64,000 nt of DNA from Meiothermus sp. (GTDB taxonomy: Bacteria; Deinococcota; Deinococci; Deinococcales; Thermaceae). The DNA lies in NCBI RefSeq assembly GCF_026004055.1, contig NZ_BPIJ01000002.1, positions 745,803 through 809,802 of the forward strand, given 5' to 3'. The notes below the pieces were generated by a model. It was given only the letters and a program-made list of their open reading frames with translations. It was not told the origin of the DNA and did no database searches. A program made the translations under genes and the position numbers. Positions within the stretch are counted from its first letter, which is position 1. The number at the start of each line of letters is the position of its first letter. This document shows positions 1-7,781 of this stretch, piece by piece.

Positions 1-249
1 GCCCCAAAAGCGCACCCGGGGGTCTTGCAACACCTTCTGCATCACCTTGGTCACCGACTTGATGGTCTGGTGGTCGGGAGCCACCCCGTAGCGCACCAGC
101 CCATATGGGGTGGGCAGTCGGTCAAACACATCTACCGAGACAGGGGTTTCGCTTTGTTTGATGAGGGCTTCCGCAGCATAGATACCCGAAGGCCCCGAAC
201 CGATGACTGCGACCCGTAGGGGGCGGTTTGCGTCAAACTGATTTGCCAT
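1..249 (-). CDS. Ferredoxin/NADPH reductase (adrenodoxin-reductase-like), N-terminal part only
   Basis: The gene enters from the left edge of the window, so only the first 83 codons are visible. They begin [10 protein letters not shown] and contain the dinucleotide-binding loop GSGPSG at residues 17-22, followed by the stretch [16 protein letters not shown]. That stretch is characteristic of FprA/adrenodoxin-reductase-type FAD enzymes, which pass electrons between NADPH and ferredoxin. The start at 249 is supported by a GGAGGAAG ribosome site at 256-263 (minus strand). The family assignment is firm. The electron partner and the integrity of the rest of the gene cannot be judged. Confidence 0.85.
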   Translation of the reverse strand, partial: MANQFDANRPLRVAVIGSGPSGIYAAEALIKQSETPVSVDVFDRLPTPYGLVRYGVAPDHQTIKSVTKVMQKVLQDPRVRFWG

Positions 250-387
250 TTTCAACTTCCTCCGGCCTGTTTGTGGAATACGGTGGCAGGTCAGCCCACA
301 CAGACAGCGCAAATCATACCAAGTTTGGATAGAGAGGCTTCCAAAAGCCAGTGGTCTGGTAACAAAGTATGTGATGCCGGCCTTCTC

Positions 388-485
388 TTGTCATTGCGAG
401 CATTTGCAGGATGCGAAGCAATCCAGAGCTGACTCCCACGAAATCCGGATTGCTTCGTCGGCGGGGGCCTCCTCGCAATGACAAG
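388..485. repeat. REP-like inverted repeat (CTTGTCATTGCGAG type)
   Basis: The ends CTTGTCATTGCGAG (388-401) and CTCGCAATGACAAG are perfect inverted repeats. Inside are GAAGCAATCC and GGATTGCTTCGTC, again inverted. This REP-like layout is shared with a second, degenerate copy at 14551-14663. It lies inside the larger element 350-740. Confidence 0.7.
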
Positions 486-491
486 GGGGTC

Positions 492-688
492 ATACCGGAT
501 TCAAAAAGATAGTCTTCAGAACAAACAACCCGGATGGTTATCTTTTTGAATCCTAGAGCACACCCCTCCCTGACGGTCGGCGAAAAAAACGTCTCCCTTC
601 CAAGGGGCGGTATCGCCCTCCGCTACGCGGATAACTTCGGTCGGGTTAGTTTGTCACCGTTCGGTGACAAACTAACCGAATCTGGTAT
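492..688 (+). repeat. Two-hairpin repeat, copy 1 (with about 70-bp internal insertion)
   Basis: Terminal inverted repeats are ATACCGGATTC and GAATCTGGTAT. The first internal hairpin pairs GGATTCAAAAAGATA with TATCTTTTTGAATCC; the second pairs GGTTAGTTTGTCACC with GGTGACAAACTAACC. Other copies lie at 10537-10662 (inverted) and 56328-56454. This copy carries about 70 extra bases between the two hairpins. Confidence 0.75.
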
Positions 689-740
689 CACATTTGGACT
701 TGTAAGGGCAAAGTGACGAAAATCAGATTACCAGACCACT

Positions 741-1082
741 AGTGGTCTGGTAACTAAATTTCCGAAGTTTTGTACCGCACACCGAATACATCGTTGTAGA
801 GATTCCATCCCACTTCGGCCCCCGAGATGGCCTAAAAACGCCCTCCCTACCGCGTAGGGAGGGTGGGGGAGGGTATCAGGCAAGGCCCCCAATCCGCTGG
901 GTGAAGGGCCAGGTCAGCCACCCCACCTGGCCTCCCCTACGCAGTAGGGGAGGGAAGGGGCGAAGCGGGGTGGGGTGCTTTTTGCATGACCGTACAGGCA
1001 AGGCACCGAAGGCCCAGGTTTACGAGACACGGCGCGTTCTGAAGGCTAAACCCCATACTGCGTATTTTGTTACCAGACCACT
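741..1082 (+). mobile_element. 342-bp MITE, copy 1 of 3
   Basis: The terminal inverted repeats are AGTGGTCTGGTAAC and GTTACCAGACCACT. Almost identical copies are at 21268-21608 and 42842-43183, differing at only a few positions. Two strong internal hairpins are visible, CCCTCCCTAC/GTAGGGAGGG near 841-863 and CCTCCCCTAC/GTAGGGGAGG near 933-955. There is no transposase, and the only open frames are short and GC-skewed. A non-autonomous element is the natural reading. It is joined end to end with the element at 350-740. Confidence 0.85.
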
Positions 1083-1084
1083 AG

Positions 1085-1172
1085 AGCGGTTCCCACGAAT
1101 AGTCCCTACGGCGGTTTTTGCTGTAGGGACTACAATACGAGCCACCGCGTGGGCCCTTTTGGTGAGAACCGC
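1085..1172. repeat. 88-bp palindromic repeat, copy 1 (AGCGGTTCCCAC family)
   Basis: The repeat begins AGCGGTTCCCACGAATAGTC and ends TTTTGGTGAGAACCGC. The inner inverted pair is TAGTCCCTAC/GTAGGGACTA. Other copies are at 32553-32640, 35937-36010 and 55036-55124, with a diverged one near 21612. A stray end fragment, ATTCGTGGGAGGCCGCTCT, follows near 1199-1217. Confidence 0.75.
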
Positions 1173-1221
1173 GATAGAAAGACCTTCAAAGCACCCGATA
1201 TTCGTGGGAGGCCGCTCTGGT

Positions 1222-1746
1222 TCAGACCGTTCCTAGCTTGGCCTCGTCGGCCAGATTGAGGGCATCCTCATCTTCGGCCTTGTGTGCTTTTTTGCCCTTG
1301 CCGGGTTTGCGATCCAGCTTGCGCACCTCTTCGATAAAGTTTTCCAGGCTGTCAAACTCGCGGTAGACCGAGGCGAAGCGGATGTAGGCCACCGGATCCA
1401 GTTCTTTCAAGAATGCCAGGGAGCGCAGCCCGATCTCCTCGGAGGTAATTTCCATTTCCTTGACCGTGTCCTCAAAGCCAAAGGCAAACTCCTGCAATAC
1501 CTCGGGGTCAATGGGGCGTTTCTGAGCGGCCAGGCTCAGGCCGCGCAGCAGCTTGTTGGGGTCGAAGGTCTCTTTGCGCCCCGAACGCTTGATCACGAGC
1601 AAAGGCTCCACCTGGGCCCGCTCGTAGGTAGTAAAGCGACGTTTGCAAGCCGGACACTCCCGGCGGCGGCGAATGACCGAGCCCTCGTCGGAAGGACGCG
1701 AATCCAGCACGCGGCTATCGGGGTTTCCACAAAATGGGCAGTTCAT
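1222..1746 (-). CDS. nrdR: Transcriptional repressor NrdR
   Basis: NrdR represses ribonucleotide reductase genes by sensing nucleotides. The N-terminus MNCPFCGNPDSRVLDSR carries a zinc ribbon with Cys3, Cys6, Cys31 and Cys34, followed by an arginine-rich stretch and then an ATP-cone domain (about residues 48-138). The 174-residue length exceeds the usual 150 or so because of a charged, low-complexity C-terminal tail. I chose the ATG at 1746 because homologues start MNCPFCG. An in-frame GTG at 1779 would add 11 residues with no family support. It lies 61 bp downstream of the SDR gene and may be cotranscribed with it. No ribonucleotide reductase gene is in the window, so its target boxes are elsewhere. 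Confidence 0.95.
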   Translation of the reverse strand: MNCPFCGNPDSRVLDSRPSDEGSVIRRRRECPACKRRFTTYERAQVEPLLVIKRSGRKETFDPNKLLRGLSLAAQKRPIDPEVLQEFAFGFEDTVKEMEITSEEIGLRSLAFLKELDPVAYIRFASVYREFDSLENFIEEVRKLDRKPGKGKKAHKAEDEDALNLADEAKLGTV

Positions 1747-1807
1747 AGGCTGTGCCCCAGAGAGCCAGAAGCATAGCACCGAAAGCCATTTCCGCTCTCT
1801 GCCCTCC

Positions 1808-2527
1808 TCACGGTAGCTCTCTCAGCAAATCGTAGATTTCCGGCTGGTGCGGCGGTTCGGGCAGCAAAACCTCTAAAAGCTGGCCCCGTACCCCCTCCGA
1901 GACCATCGAGCCCAGGGCCACCGCTACCCGCACCAGGGGCCGGTCGTGCTCCTCGCCTACGGGATCGCGGCTGGGGATGACTCCATTGACCCGTACATTG
2001 GTAGGGAAGATGCGGGTGGCCCCTTCAATCAAGCCGGTCACCGCCCCGCGAATCGCCGCAACATGGGGCTGCTCTCGTTGCAAGGGGGGCAATACCAGCG
2101 TCACGAAGCCCCCGCCGCTCAGGTAGCGAAGGCCCTGCTGCAACACGTAGAGGCTGGACTTTACGTCGGCGTTGAGCAGGTCGTACCACTCCCCCTCCAA
2201 GAGCTCCACAAAAGGCGTTTTGCTCTCGGCGCTGGTGACATGCACAATCCCGTCGAGCATCCCAAACAACTCTTGAATCTTCTCGAAGGTGTTCATCACG
2301 TCGAGCACCACCGACATGTCCCCCCGGATGGGAATAGCAGTCGCCCCCAGTTGCTCGACCTCGGAGGCAATCGCGGTGGCCATTTCCACATCGGGATCTA
2401 CGGTGATGACCGTGGCCCCGTTGCGGGCATAGGAGCGGGCCACCGAACGCCCAAAGCCCCGCCCGGCTCCCGTCACCATAACGATGCGCTGTTCCAAGCC
2501 CAACAAATCTCGTGAAAATTCGACCAT
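1808..2527 (-). CDS. Short-chain dehydrogenase/reductase-like protein, catalytic residues missing
   Basis: The 239-residue protein has the SDR Rossmann loop TGAGRGFG near residue 20 and follows SDR spacing throughout. The NNAG motif is replaced by HVTSAE, and the region of the catalytic Ser-Tyr-Lys triad reads LPPLQREQPHVAAIRGAV, with His and Arg where Tyr and Lys belong. It probably binds a nucleotide but is unlikely to act as a classical oxidoreductase. A TATGAT box lies 8 nt before the ATG, suggesting a leaderless mRNA. Its position just upstream of nrdR hints at cotranscription; a functional link is unproven. Confidence 0.8.
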   Translation of the reverse strand: MVEFSRDLLGLEQRIVMVTGAGRGFGRSVARSYARNGATVITVDPDVEMATAIASEVEQLGATAIPIRGDMSVVLDVMNTFEKIQELFGMLDGIVHVTSAESKTPFVELLEGEWYDLLNADVKSSLYVLQQGLRYLSGGGFVTLVLPPLQREQPHVAAIRGAVTGLIEGATRIFPTNVRVNGVIPSRDPVGEEHDRPLVRVAVALGSMVSEGVRGQLLEVLLPEPPHQPEIYDLLRELP

Positions 2528-2590
2528 TAACCCCCATCATAGCGCAAAAGGCCGTGTGGAGCGTAACGTCGGTAACGCTGACGACCCCCC

Positions 2591-3709
2591 TCAGTCGGCA
2601 GCTTGGGAGAAAACCATGGCGTCTTCCAACCCCTGGATTCTGAGAAACACCTCAACCAGGCGGCGATCCAGATGGCCGCTGTAGGCGCTGCGCCAGAGCT
2701 CGCAGGCAGCCACATCCGGCGGCATAGCAGCTTTGTAAGGCCGCTCGGAGCAAAGCGCATCGAACACATCGCAGATGGCAAAAATGCGGGCCGGTAGAGG
2801 GATGTGCTCGGCGGCCAGGCCGTCTGGGTAGCCGCGCCCATCCCAGCGTTCGTGGTGGTGGCGCACCACCTGACGGGCCGCAAGCGGCACAAAGGGCAGG
2901 TTGCGCACCAGATCATCGCCAAGCCGGGCATGGGTTTTCATGGTGCTGAACTCTTCCGGGGTGAGCTTGCCCGGCTTGAGCAGGATGGCATCGGGGATGG
3001 CGAGCTTGCCCACATCGTGCAGATAGGCCCCCCAGCGCAGGTCGCGCAGCTCGGTCTCGCTCAAGCCCAGCGCCCGGCCCAACTGCTCGGCCATGGCGGC
3101 CACCCGGTCGGTATGGCCGGCGGTCTCGCGGTCGCGGGCCTCGAGGGCCAGACCGATGGCCCGTAGGGCGCCGTCGTAGGCGGCCTCGAGCTGACGAGTG
3201 CGCTCCAGACGCAAAAGCAGGGCCCCCAAAATCCGGGCGGCGCCCTCCAACAGGCGGTTTTCCGAGGCATTCCAGCCCTGGCTGGGCTTGTAGCGGTACA
3301 GCAACATCCCGGCCCGCAGCTCAGGTTCGTTGACCACCCCGACCATATAAAGCCCGTGAACGCCTACCTTAGCAAAGGCCTGGAGTTCTGGGTGGGCGTC
3401 AATTTGACCCAACTGGAAGGATTTTCCCGGGACAACCTGTTGCAAAGGCGGGTGTTGGAGGGGCAGGGGCGCCTCTAAAAGTCTTTCTATTTCCGGGCGT
3501 ACATCCCCCGCTACGGCCCTGGTACGCAAAGCATTGCCCTCGAGCACCCCCAGCACCACGCCGTCGGCATGGCCCATCTGGCGAATTGTTTCCAGGGCCA
3601 GCCCAAGCAAGGCCGGGTCGTTGCCTTCCAGCATCTGCGAAAGCTCCAGCAGGGCGGTTTTTTCGGCAATCTCGGCCTCGAGGTTTTCGTTGGCCCGCAC
3701 CCGTTCTAA
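2591..3709 (-). pseudogene. 3' part of an IS-split signalling gene: coiled coil, GAF-like and HD-GYP domains
   Basis: This is the distal part of a gene whose 5' part is at 4816-6417. After a charged coiled coil (LERVRANENLEAEIAEK) comes a GAF-like sensor domain and then an HD-GYP domain with the metal ligands HDVGK, the pair HHHERWDGRGYPDG and a downstream DVFDAL helix. HD-GYP enzymes typically hydrolyse cyclic di-GMP. An open frame continues from within the IS (start 3766), so a soluble GAF/HD-GYP fragment could still be made. Removing the IS with one TAA duplication joins both parts in frame, giving about 905 residues. Confidence 0.85.
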
Positions 3710-3717
3710 TACCAACT

Positions 3718-4365
3718 CTACGACGAGGTGACACATAAAGCCTCTTGAATCCAAGGCCAAAAGCAAAGCCGCTTGACCCTAGTTGGATCAGCCGCAAGCT
3801 GGGTGAGGAACTCCTCGGCAGCCAGGCGTTTGTGTTCCAGCGAAGGGTACACTTTGCCTTCAATGGCCCGCCTGACCTCCTCAAACACCCGCTCGGCAGG
3901 ATTGAGCTCGGGCGAATAGGCCGGTTGAAGGATACGACTCCCCGCTAGCTCGGATAGGCTACGACCCCGATGAACCCCCGCCCCATCCCAAACGTTGATG
4001 GCTAACCCCCATTGCTCCAGCACCGGTTTGAGGTGTTCTTGCTTCAGGCGGGGAATCCAACCCCACCTCAACTGACCGATGGCCGGTATCACCGCCAGCA
4101 GCAGGTAGGCATACTGGTATGCCCGCTGTACCGTTTGAACGACCTTCACCCCCCGAGGCGCCAGCACCCGTCGAACTTGACCCAGCAGTCCCAACCGCAG
4201 CTCATCGCTAAACCCAATCCGGCCCAGAGCCTCCCCCAGGGTCTGACCCCCTCGGTGGAGCTGCTCGGCTATCAGGGCTTTGAGCCCCCCTTTTTCCAGC
4301 GCGCTTGCGCTGCCGCATCGGCCTTGGCAGCACTCGGTCGCGGTACTTTGGGGTGAATCTTCCAT
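3718..4365 (-). CDS. IS630-like transposase, second frame (DDE catalytic part)
   Basis: This 215-codon frame encodes the DDE domain of the transposase: [10 protein letters not shown], then [11 protein letters not shown] and the diagnostic [19 protein letters not shown] with the final catalytic Glu. It overlaps the first frame by 94 bp and lies in the -1 frame relative to it. The residues before about position 25 are not transposase-like, so it is probably expressed by frameshifting from the upstream frame and not from its own ATG. Confidence 0.8.
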   Translation of the reverse strand: MEDSPQSTATECCQGRCGSASALEKGGLKALIAEQLHRGGQTLGEALGRIGFSDELRLGLLGQVRRVLAPRGVKVVQTVQRAYQYAYLLLAVIPAIGQLRWGWIPRLKQEHLKPVLEQWGLAINVWDGAGVHRGRSLSELAGSRILQPAYSPELNPAERVFEEVRRAIEGKVYPSLEHKRLAAEEFLTQLAADPTRVKRLCFWPWIQEALCVTSS

Positions 4366-4772
4366 CGAGCCATCAGCCCATAGAGGCCTTTATAGCTGTA
4401 CTGCACCCCAAAGCGTTGTTGCACCCACTGCCGCGCTTCTTCGTAGGTGCGAAAGCTTCCTTGGGCACTCTCGGCTCGCAGTTCCAGTTGTTGGTCTTGA
4501 TCCAACCAGGCTCGACTGACCTTGACCCCCCAGCCCGGTACGCGCTTCAACACCTCCTGCAATCCCCCGGCCCGATACCAAGCCAGCCACCGGTTGAGGG
4601 TTTTACGTCCAATCCCCACTTCTTTGGCCGCATCCTGTGCAGCTTTGCCTCGACGTACCAGCCACATCGCCTGCAGCCGTTTACGTCGTTCCAGGTTCCT
4701 CTCCCGTCTATACTGTGCCTCCAGCTCCTCTGCGCTTTCAGTCCAATCGATTGGGGCAATCCTACGACCCAT
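4272..4772 (-). CDS. IS630-like transposase, first frame (DNA-binding part)
   Basis: The 166-residue frame begins [20 protein letters not shown] and contains a helix-turn-helix ([20 protein letters not shown]) and a second winged-helix segment ([20 protein letters not shown]), as in IS630/Tc1 N-termini. Its end crosses a run of five A and six G (minus strand, 4285-4295). The heptamer G GGG GGC in the reading frame would allow -1 slippage into the DDE frame at 3718-4365, yielding a full-length protein of about 340 residues. This is the arrangement seen in several IS630 elements. Confidence 0.8.
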   Translation of the reverse strand: MGRRIAPIDWTESAEELEAQYRRERNLERRKRLQAMWLVRRGKAAQDAAKEVGIGRKTLNRWLAWYRAGGLQEVLKRVPGWGVKVSRAWLDQDQQLELRAESAQGSFRTYEEARQWVQQRFGVQYSYKGLYGLMARWKIHPKVPRPSAAKADAAAQARWKKGGSKP

Positions 4773-4815
4773 TCCCCAATCCTACTATAGGTGTCACCTC
4801 GAGGGAGATTTGGTA

Positions 4816-6417
4816 TAAGGTGTTGGCGGCAATGTTGCTAATCACCTGCATCAAGCGCACGTCCCGGTCGAGGTAGGCCCCCGCTCCGTTCCGGGCAGAA
4901 ATCAGCACCCCCAAAGGGTGCCCCTTGGAGCTAAACAAGGGCATCGCTATTTCTGAGTAGGGTGGGCGGGGCGTCTTGAAGAGCCCAAAGGTTCGCTTAT
5001 CGAGGTGAGCCTGCTGGCTCCAGACGGGGGCCCGGCTTTCCACTGCAGCCCAGCTCAGGTCCTGTCCCCGGGGCACCGGCAAATCCTTGATCTCCAGGAA
5101 AAACCCCGCCGCTGCGTAGCAGCGCATGTGCTCTCCATCGGGTTCGATCAAAAGCAGCGCCGCGTGTTCTGAACTCATCAGACGGATGGTCTCGCGCACC
5201 AGCCGCTTGGTAATCTCGCCGGTGCCCTTAAGGCCCCGCAAAGCCCCGCTCAGGGCCTCGATCACCTCAAACTCGTGGATGCGGGCCTCGAGTTCGGCCT
5301 GCTGCCGGCGGGCTGCCAGCAAGACCGTGATCTGTAGAGCAAACTGGCGGGCTATTTCCACCGACGCTTCGCTAAAGGCCCGGTCGTGGAAGGCATCCAG
5401 GTTGATCTCGGCCACCACCTCGCCCCCCAGCAGGATGGGCATGCAAAGGGTAGAGCGGATGCGGCCCACTAGGTCGCCACTCACCCGGTTCAGTTTTTGG
5501 CCAAGCTGCTCGTTGCGCTGGTGCGCGGCATAGATTTGGAGTATGTCGGCCTGGTTGGCAATACGCGGCTGGCCCTGCCGCCAGGCCGCTGGGTTGCCAT
5601 GCCAGGCCATGACCTCGAGCTCGCTACTGCGCATCCCCAGAATTCCGTCGCCAAAGCCCTGCTGGGCCACAAAAACAAAATCGGAACCCTGGCGCAGACG
5701 GATGCTACCGGCCTGGGCCCCCGGCACCACCCGTACCGCCGATTCCAGCAAGCGGGGCCACAGTTCCTCTTCGGAGGGTCTGGCCAGCGCCTCGACCGTG
5801 CTCAAAAGGGCAGAATGCGCGGTCTCGATGGGCTTATTCTTTTTTGGACGACGCGCCCAGCCCAAATAAAATCCCAGCATAGGCCCGGTTAGCAGCGCTT
5901 GTAACCCCAGACCCGCCAGTAGCTTCCCCTGTCCTTCGGGCGCAAGCAAGAACACCAGGCCGGCATCTACCCCGACCAGACCCGCCAGTGCTGCCGCCAA
6001 CCCCTGCCCTGGGCTCCGCGCCGCCAGCCGGGGGTAGAACTTCCAGGCCAGCATTGTGCCCAGCAAAAGGGCCAGCCCTTGAAGAACGGCTCTTTTTTCG
6101 GCAAAGGCGGCCTGTAGCACCGGCCCACCCAGCCCGGGCAGGCTGTACAAAACCAGGGCCATCAGGCTAATCAGCAGTAGACCCGCCAGGGTTCTTTGCC
6201 AGCGTGCTTCCTCGCCCTCGAGGATCGGCACTAAAAGGCCCGCTTGCAGGCTAAACAGGAGGCCCAGATAAACCCCCAGATCGGCTGTACCCAAGGCCGC
6301 CATGAAGCCAAGCGCCGCGAGCAGCATACTAAAGGGCGTGGTGCCCCAGCGCTCCCGTCCGGCGTTGGCCAGCACCAGCAAGGCGGTCAAGATGGTTGCG
6401 AAGACTACCTCTGCCAC
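4816..6417 (-). pseudogene. 5' part of the IS-split signalling gene: membrane domain and two GAF domains
   Basis: Starting at a GTG (6417), the fragment has about six to seven hydrophobic segments in residues 1-185, resembling a MASE-type membrane sensor. A GAF domain follows at about 195-355 (ending near LCMPILLGGEVVAEINLD), then a short coiled coil, then a second GAF domain at about 380-530. The frame runs into the IS and stops at 4762 after 18 foreign residues. The truncated product would lack the HD-GYP output domain found at 2591-3709. The ancestral gene therefore joined membrane, GAF, GAF, coiled coil, GAF-like and HD-GYP modules. Confidence 0.85.
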
Positions 6418-6619
6418 ATCCCCCTGAGATTAGCTTGAAGATGCACTAAACAAGGGGCATTTGCACCACCTCTGGCCGCAAAGCGTTACAAAGACCGGGC
6501 CTAAACCCCCTTCTCCGACCACCTGCAGGAGAATCGGCAACCCAATCCGTCTTGCGGGGCTTGTGGAACCTGTGCTACACTCCCAGGAGTCGAACGAGTA
6601 CCGCAAAGGAGGTGAGCCC

Positions 6620-6697
6620 ATGATGAAAGCCTGTTTTCTGCCCGTTCCTGGTGTCGCATCGGTGGGTTGCCGCCCTGCGGTTACGTTAATGCCATAA
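6620..6697 (+). CDS. Putative 25-residue peptide with a perfect Shine-Dalgarno site
   Basis: The ORF begins MMKACFLPVP and ends GCRPAVTLMP. It follows AAAGGAGGTGA (6605-6615), an 11-base match to the usual 16S rRNA 3' end, the strongest ribosome site in the window. A possible promoter (TTGCGG, 18 nt, TACACT) lies about 40 bp upstream, and an intrinsic terminator follows at 6714-6747, so the unit looks like a self-contained short transcript. The peptide has two cysteines and no similarity I recognise. It could be a real small protein, a leader peptide or part of a small RNA. 6418-6560 shows nothing else. Confidence 0.5.
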   Translation: MMKACFLPVPGVASVGCRPAVTLMP

Positions 6698-6713
6698 GCG
6701 CCAACGTATACCA

Positions 6714-6747
6714 AGCTGGGGGCAAACCTAAAGCCCCCGGCTTTTTT
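6714..6747 (+). terminator. Intrinsic terminator after the 25-residue ORF
   Basis: AGCTGGGGGC pairs with GCCCCCGGCT around a 9-base loop and is followed by six T residues. It ends the short transcript from 6620 and insulates the acetyltransferase genes that follow. Confidence 0.85.
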
Positions 6748-6845
6748 CTGTCCAAAGGAGGGTGCGATAGTTCGAAATCCGCTTTATCAGGTGGGGCAAT
6801 TGCCCGCAAGAACACCGCCCGTTGACCCCCAAAGGAGACCCTGCT

Positions 6846-7781
6846 ATGCATATCCGCCCCTTCGACTTTTCCGAGGCCGACTACCAGGCCTATGCCGGCG
6901 TGCGCGAGGCCGCCCACCCGGAGGCTCCCCTGGACATCGCGGGGGCGCAGCACCTCGATCGCACCCGTTCCAGCAGCGATGTGATGGCGCGTTTTTTGGT
7001 AGAGCAGAGCGGGCAGGTAGTGGGGGTGCTGGAGTATGCCACCCCCTACTACGACCCCAGGCCGGGGGCGCTCGAGGTGCGCTACCACCTACGCCCCGAG
7101 GCCCAGGCCCTCGAGGGCGCGTTGTGGGCCTTCCTGCTGGAGCAGCTGACCCCCTACGCACCCCACGAGCTCCTGGCGCAGGTGCGGGAAAACTGGCCGG
7201 AGTACCGCTTCTTTTTGGAACAGGGCTTTGCCGAGGTGGAGCGTCGCTGGGAGTCGGTGCTGGATCTAGATCATTTTGACCCGACGCCTTTTGTCAGACC
7301 CTTGCCGCCAGGCCTGGTGCTGCGGCCCCTTAGCGAACTGCCCTGGCAAGAAGAGGGTTTCCAGCGGGCTTTGTACCAGCTCGAGATCGAACTGCTGGCC
7401 GATGTGCCCAGCGCCGAGCCCATAACCCCCTGGCCCTTCGAGGTCTGGCAGGCGCGCACCTTGAGCGACCCTAACCTGCTGCCCGAGGGCTTTTTTCTGG
7501 CCCTACAGGGTGAGCAGCTGGTGGGCGTAACCATGCTCTTCAAGTCCCACCGCCCCCAGACCCTGCGCACCGGCCTCACCGGGGTGCGCCAAAGCCACCG
7601 CCGCCAGGGCCTGGCGCTGGCTCTTAAGCTACGGGCTGCCGAGTTTGCCAAGACCTATGGGGTGCGGTATATTCGCACCTCCAACCACCAGACCAACCGC
7701 CCCATGCTCGCCATCAACGAGGCCCTAGGGTTTGTGAAAGAACCCGCAGCGGTGTTGTTGCATAAGGAGTTGCAGTCATGA
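6846..7781 (+). CDS. Two-domain GNAT N-acetyltransferase (paralogue 1)
   Basis: The 311-residue protein has two GNAT folds in tandem. The N-terminal one starts HIRPFDFSEADYQAYAGVRE; the C-terminal one carries the acetyl-CoA loop in TGVRQSHRRQGLALALKLRA and the closing NRPMLAINEALGFVK. Enzymes of this layout acetylate small amines or peptide-like substrates; the substrate here is unknown. The start at ATG 6846 follows AAAGGAG at 6830-6836; an upstream GTG/ATG frame would put the ribosome site inside the gene. The stop overlaps the next start (ATGA at 7778), so both are translationally coupled. Confidence 0.85.
   Translation: MHIRPFDFSEADYQAYAGVREAAHPEAPLDIAGAQHLDRTRSSSDVMARFLVEQSGQVVGVLEYATPYYDPRPGALEVRYHLRPEAQALEGALWAFLLEQLTPYAPHELLAQVRENWPEYRFFLEQGFAEVERRWESVLDLDHFDPTPFVRPLPPGLVLRPLSELPWQEEGFQRALYQLEIELLADVPSAEPITPWPFEVWQARTLSDPNLLPEGFFLALQGEQLVGVTMLFKSHRPQTLRTGLTGVRQSHRRQGLALALKLRAAEFAKTYGVRYIRTSNHQTNRPMLAINEALGFVKEPAAVLLHKELQS

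Larger units (their letters stand above)
350..740. mobile_element. Divergent MITE-like element carrying nested repeats
   Basis: The interval starts AGTGGTCTGGTAAC (350-363) and ends TTACCAGACCACT (728-740), the same terminal inverted repeats as the 342-bp MITE that follows directly at 741. Its interior differs from that MITE: it holds a REP-like repeat (388-485) and a hairpin element (492-688). I read it as an old family member that received two insertions. It has no credible coding capacity. Confidence 0.6.
3710..4815 (-). mobile_element. IS630-like insertion sequence (about 1106 bp)
   Basis: The ends read TACCAACTCTACGACGAGG on the left and, inverted, TACCAAATCTCCCTCGAGG on the right; both continue with TGACAC, forming imperfect inverted repeats of about 30 bp. 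The element is flanked by TAA at 3707-3709 and 4816-4818. Two overlapping frames encode the transposase. The surrounding gene is intact on both sides, so insertion looks recent. The family call rests on the N-terminal helix-turn-helix followed by a DDE domain in a second frame; IS630 members usually duplicate TA, which is contained in the flanking TAA. Confidence 0.85.

Noticed and set aside
388-485. Possible CRISPR-like repeat unit
   Set aside because: Only one full and one decayed copy, far apart, with no spacer array; it fits a REP-type palindrome.
901-1236. 111-codon plus-strand ORF, with look-alikes at 21427 and 43002
   Set aside because: It lies inside the MITE and its flanking repeat and is repeated only because the element is repeated; it has no ribosome site and reads through hairpin arms.
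1282-1776. Long plus-strand ORF opposite nrdR
   Set aside because: Shadow of the nrdR coding frame in GC-rich DNA; nrdR has clear zinc-ribbon and ATP-cone motifs, the shadow has none.
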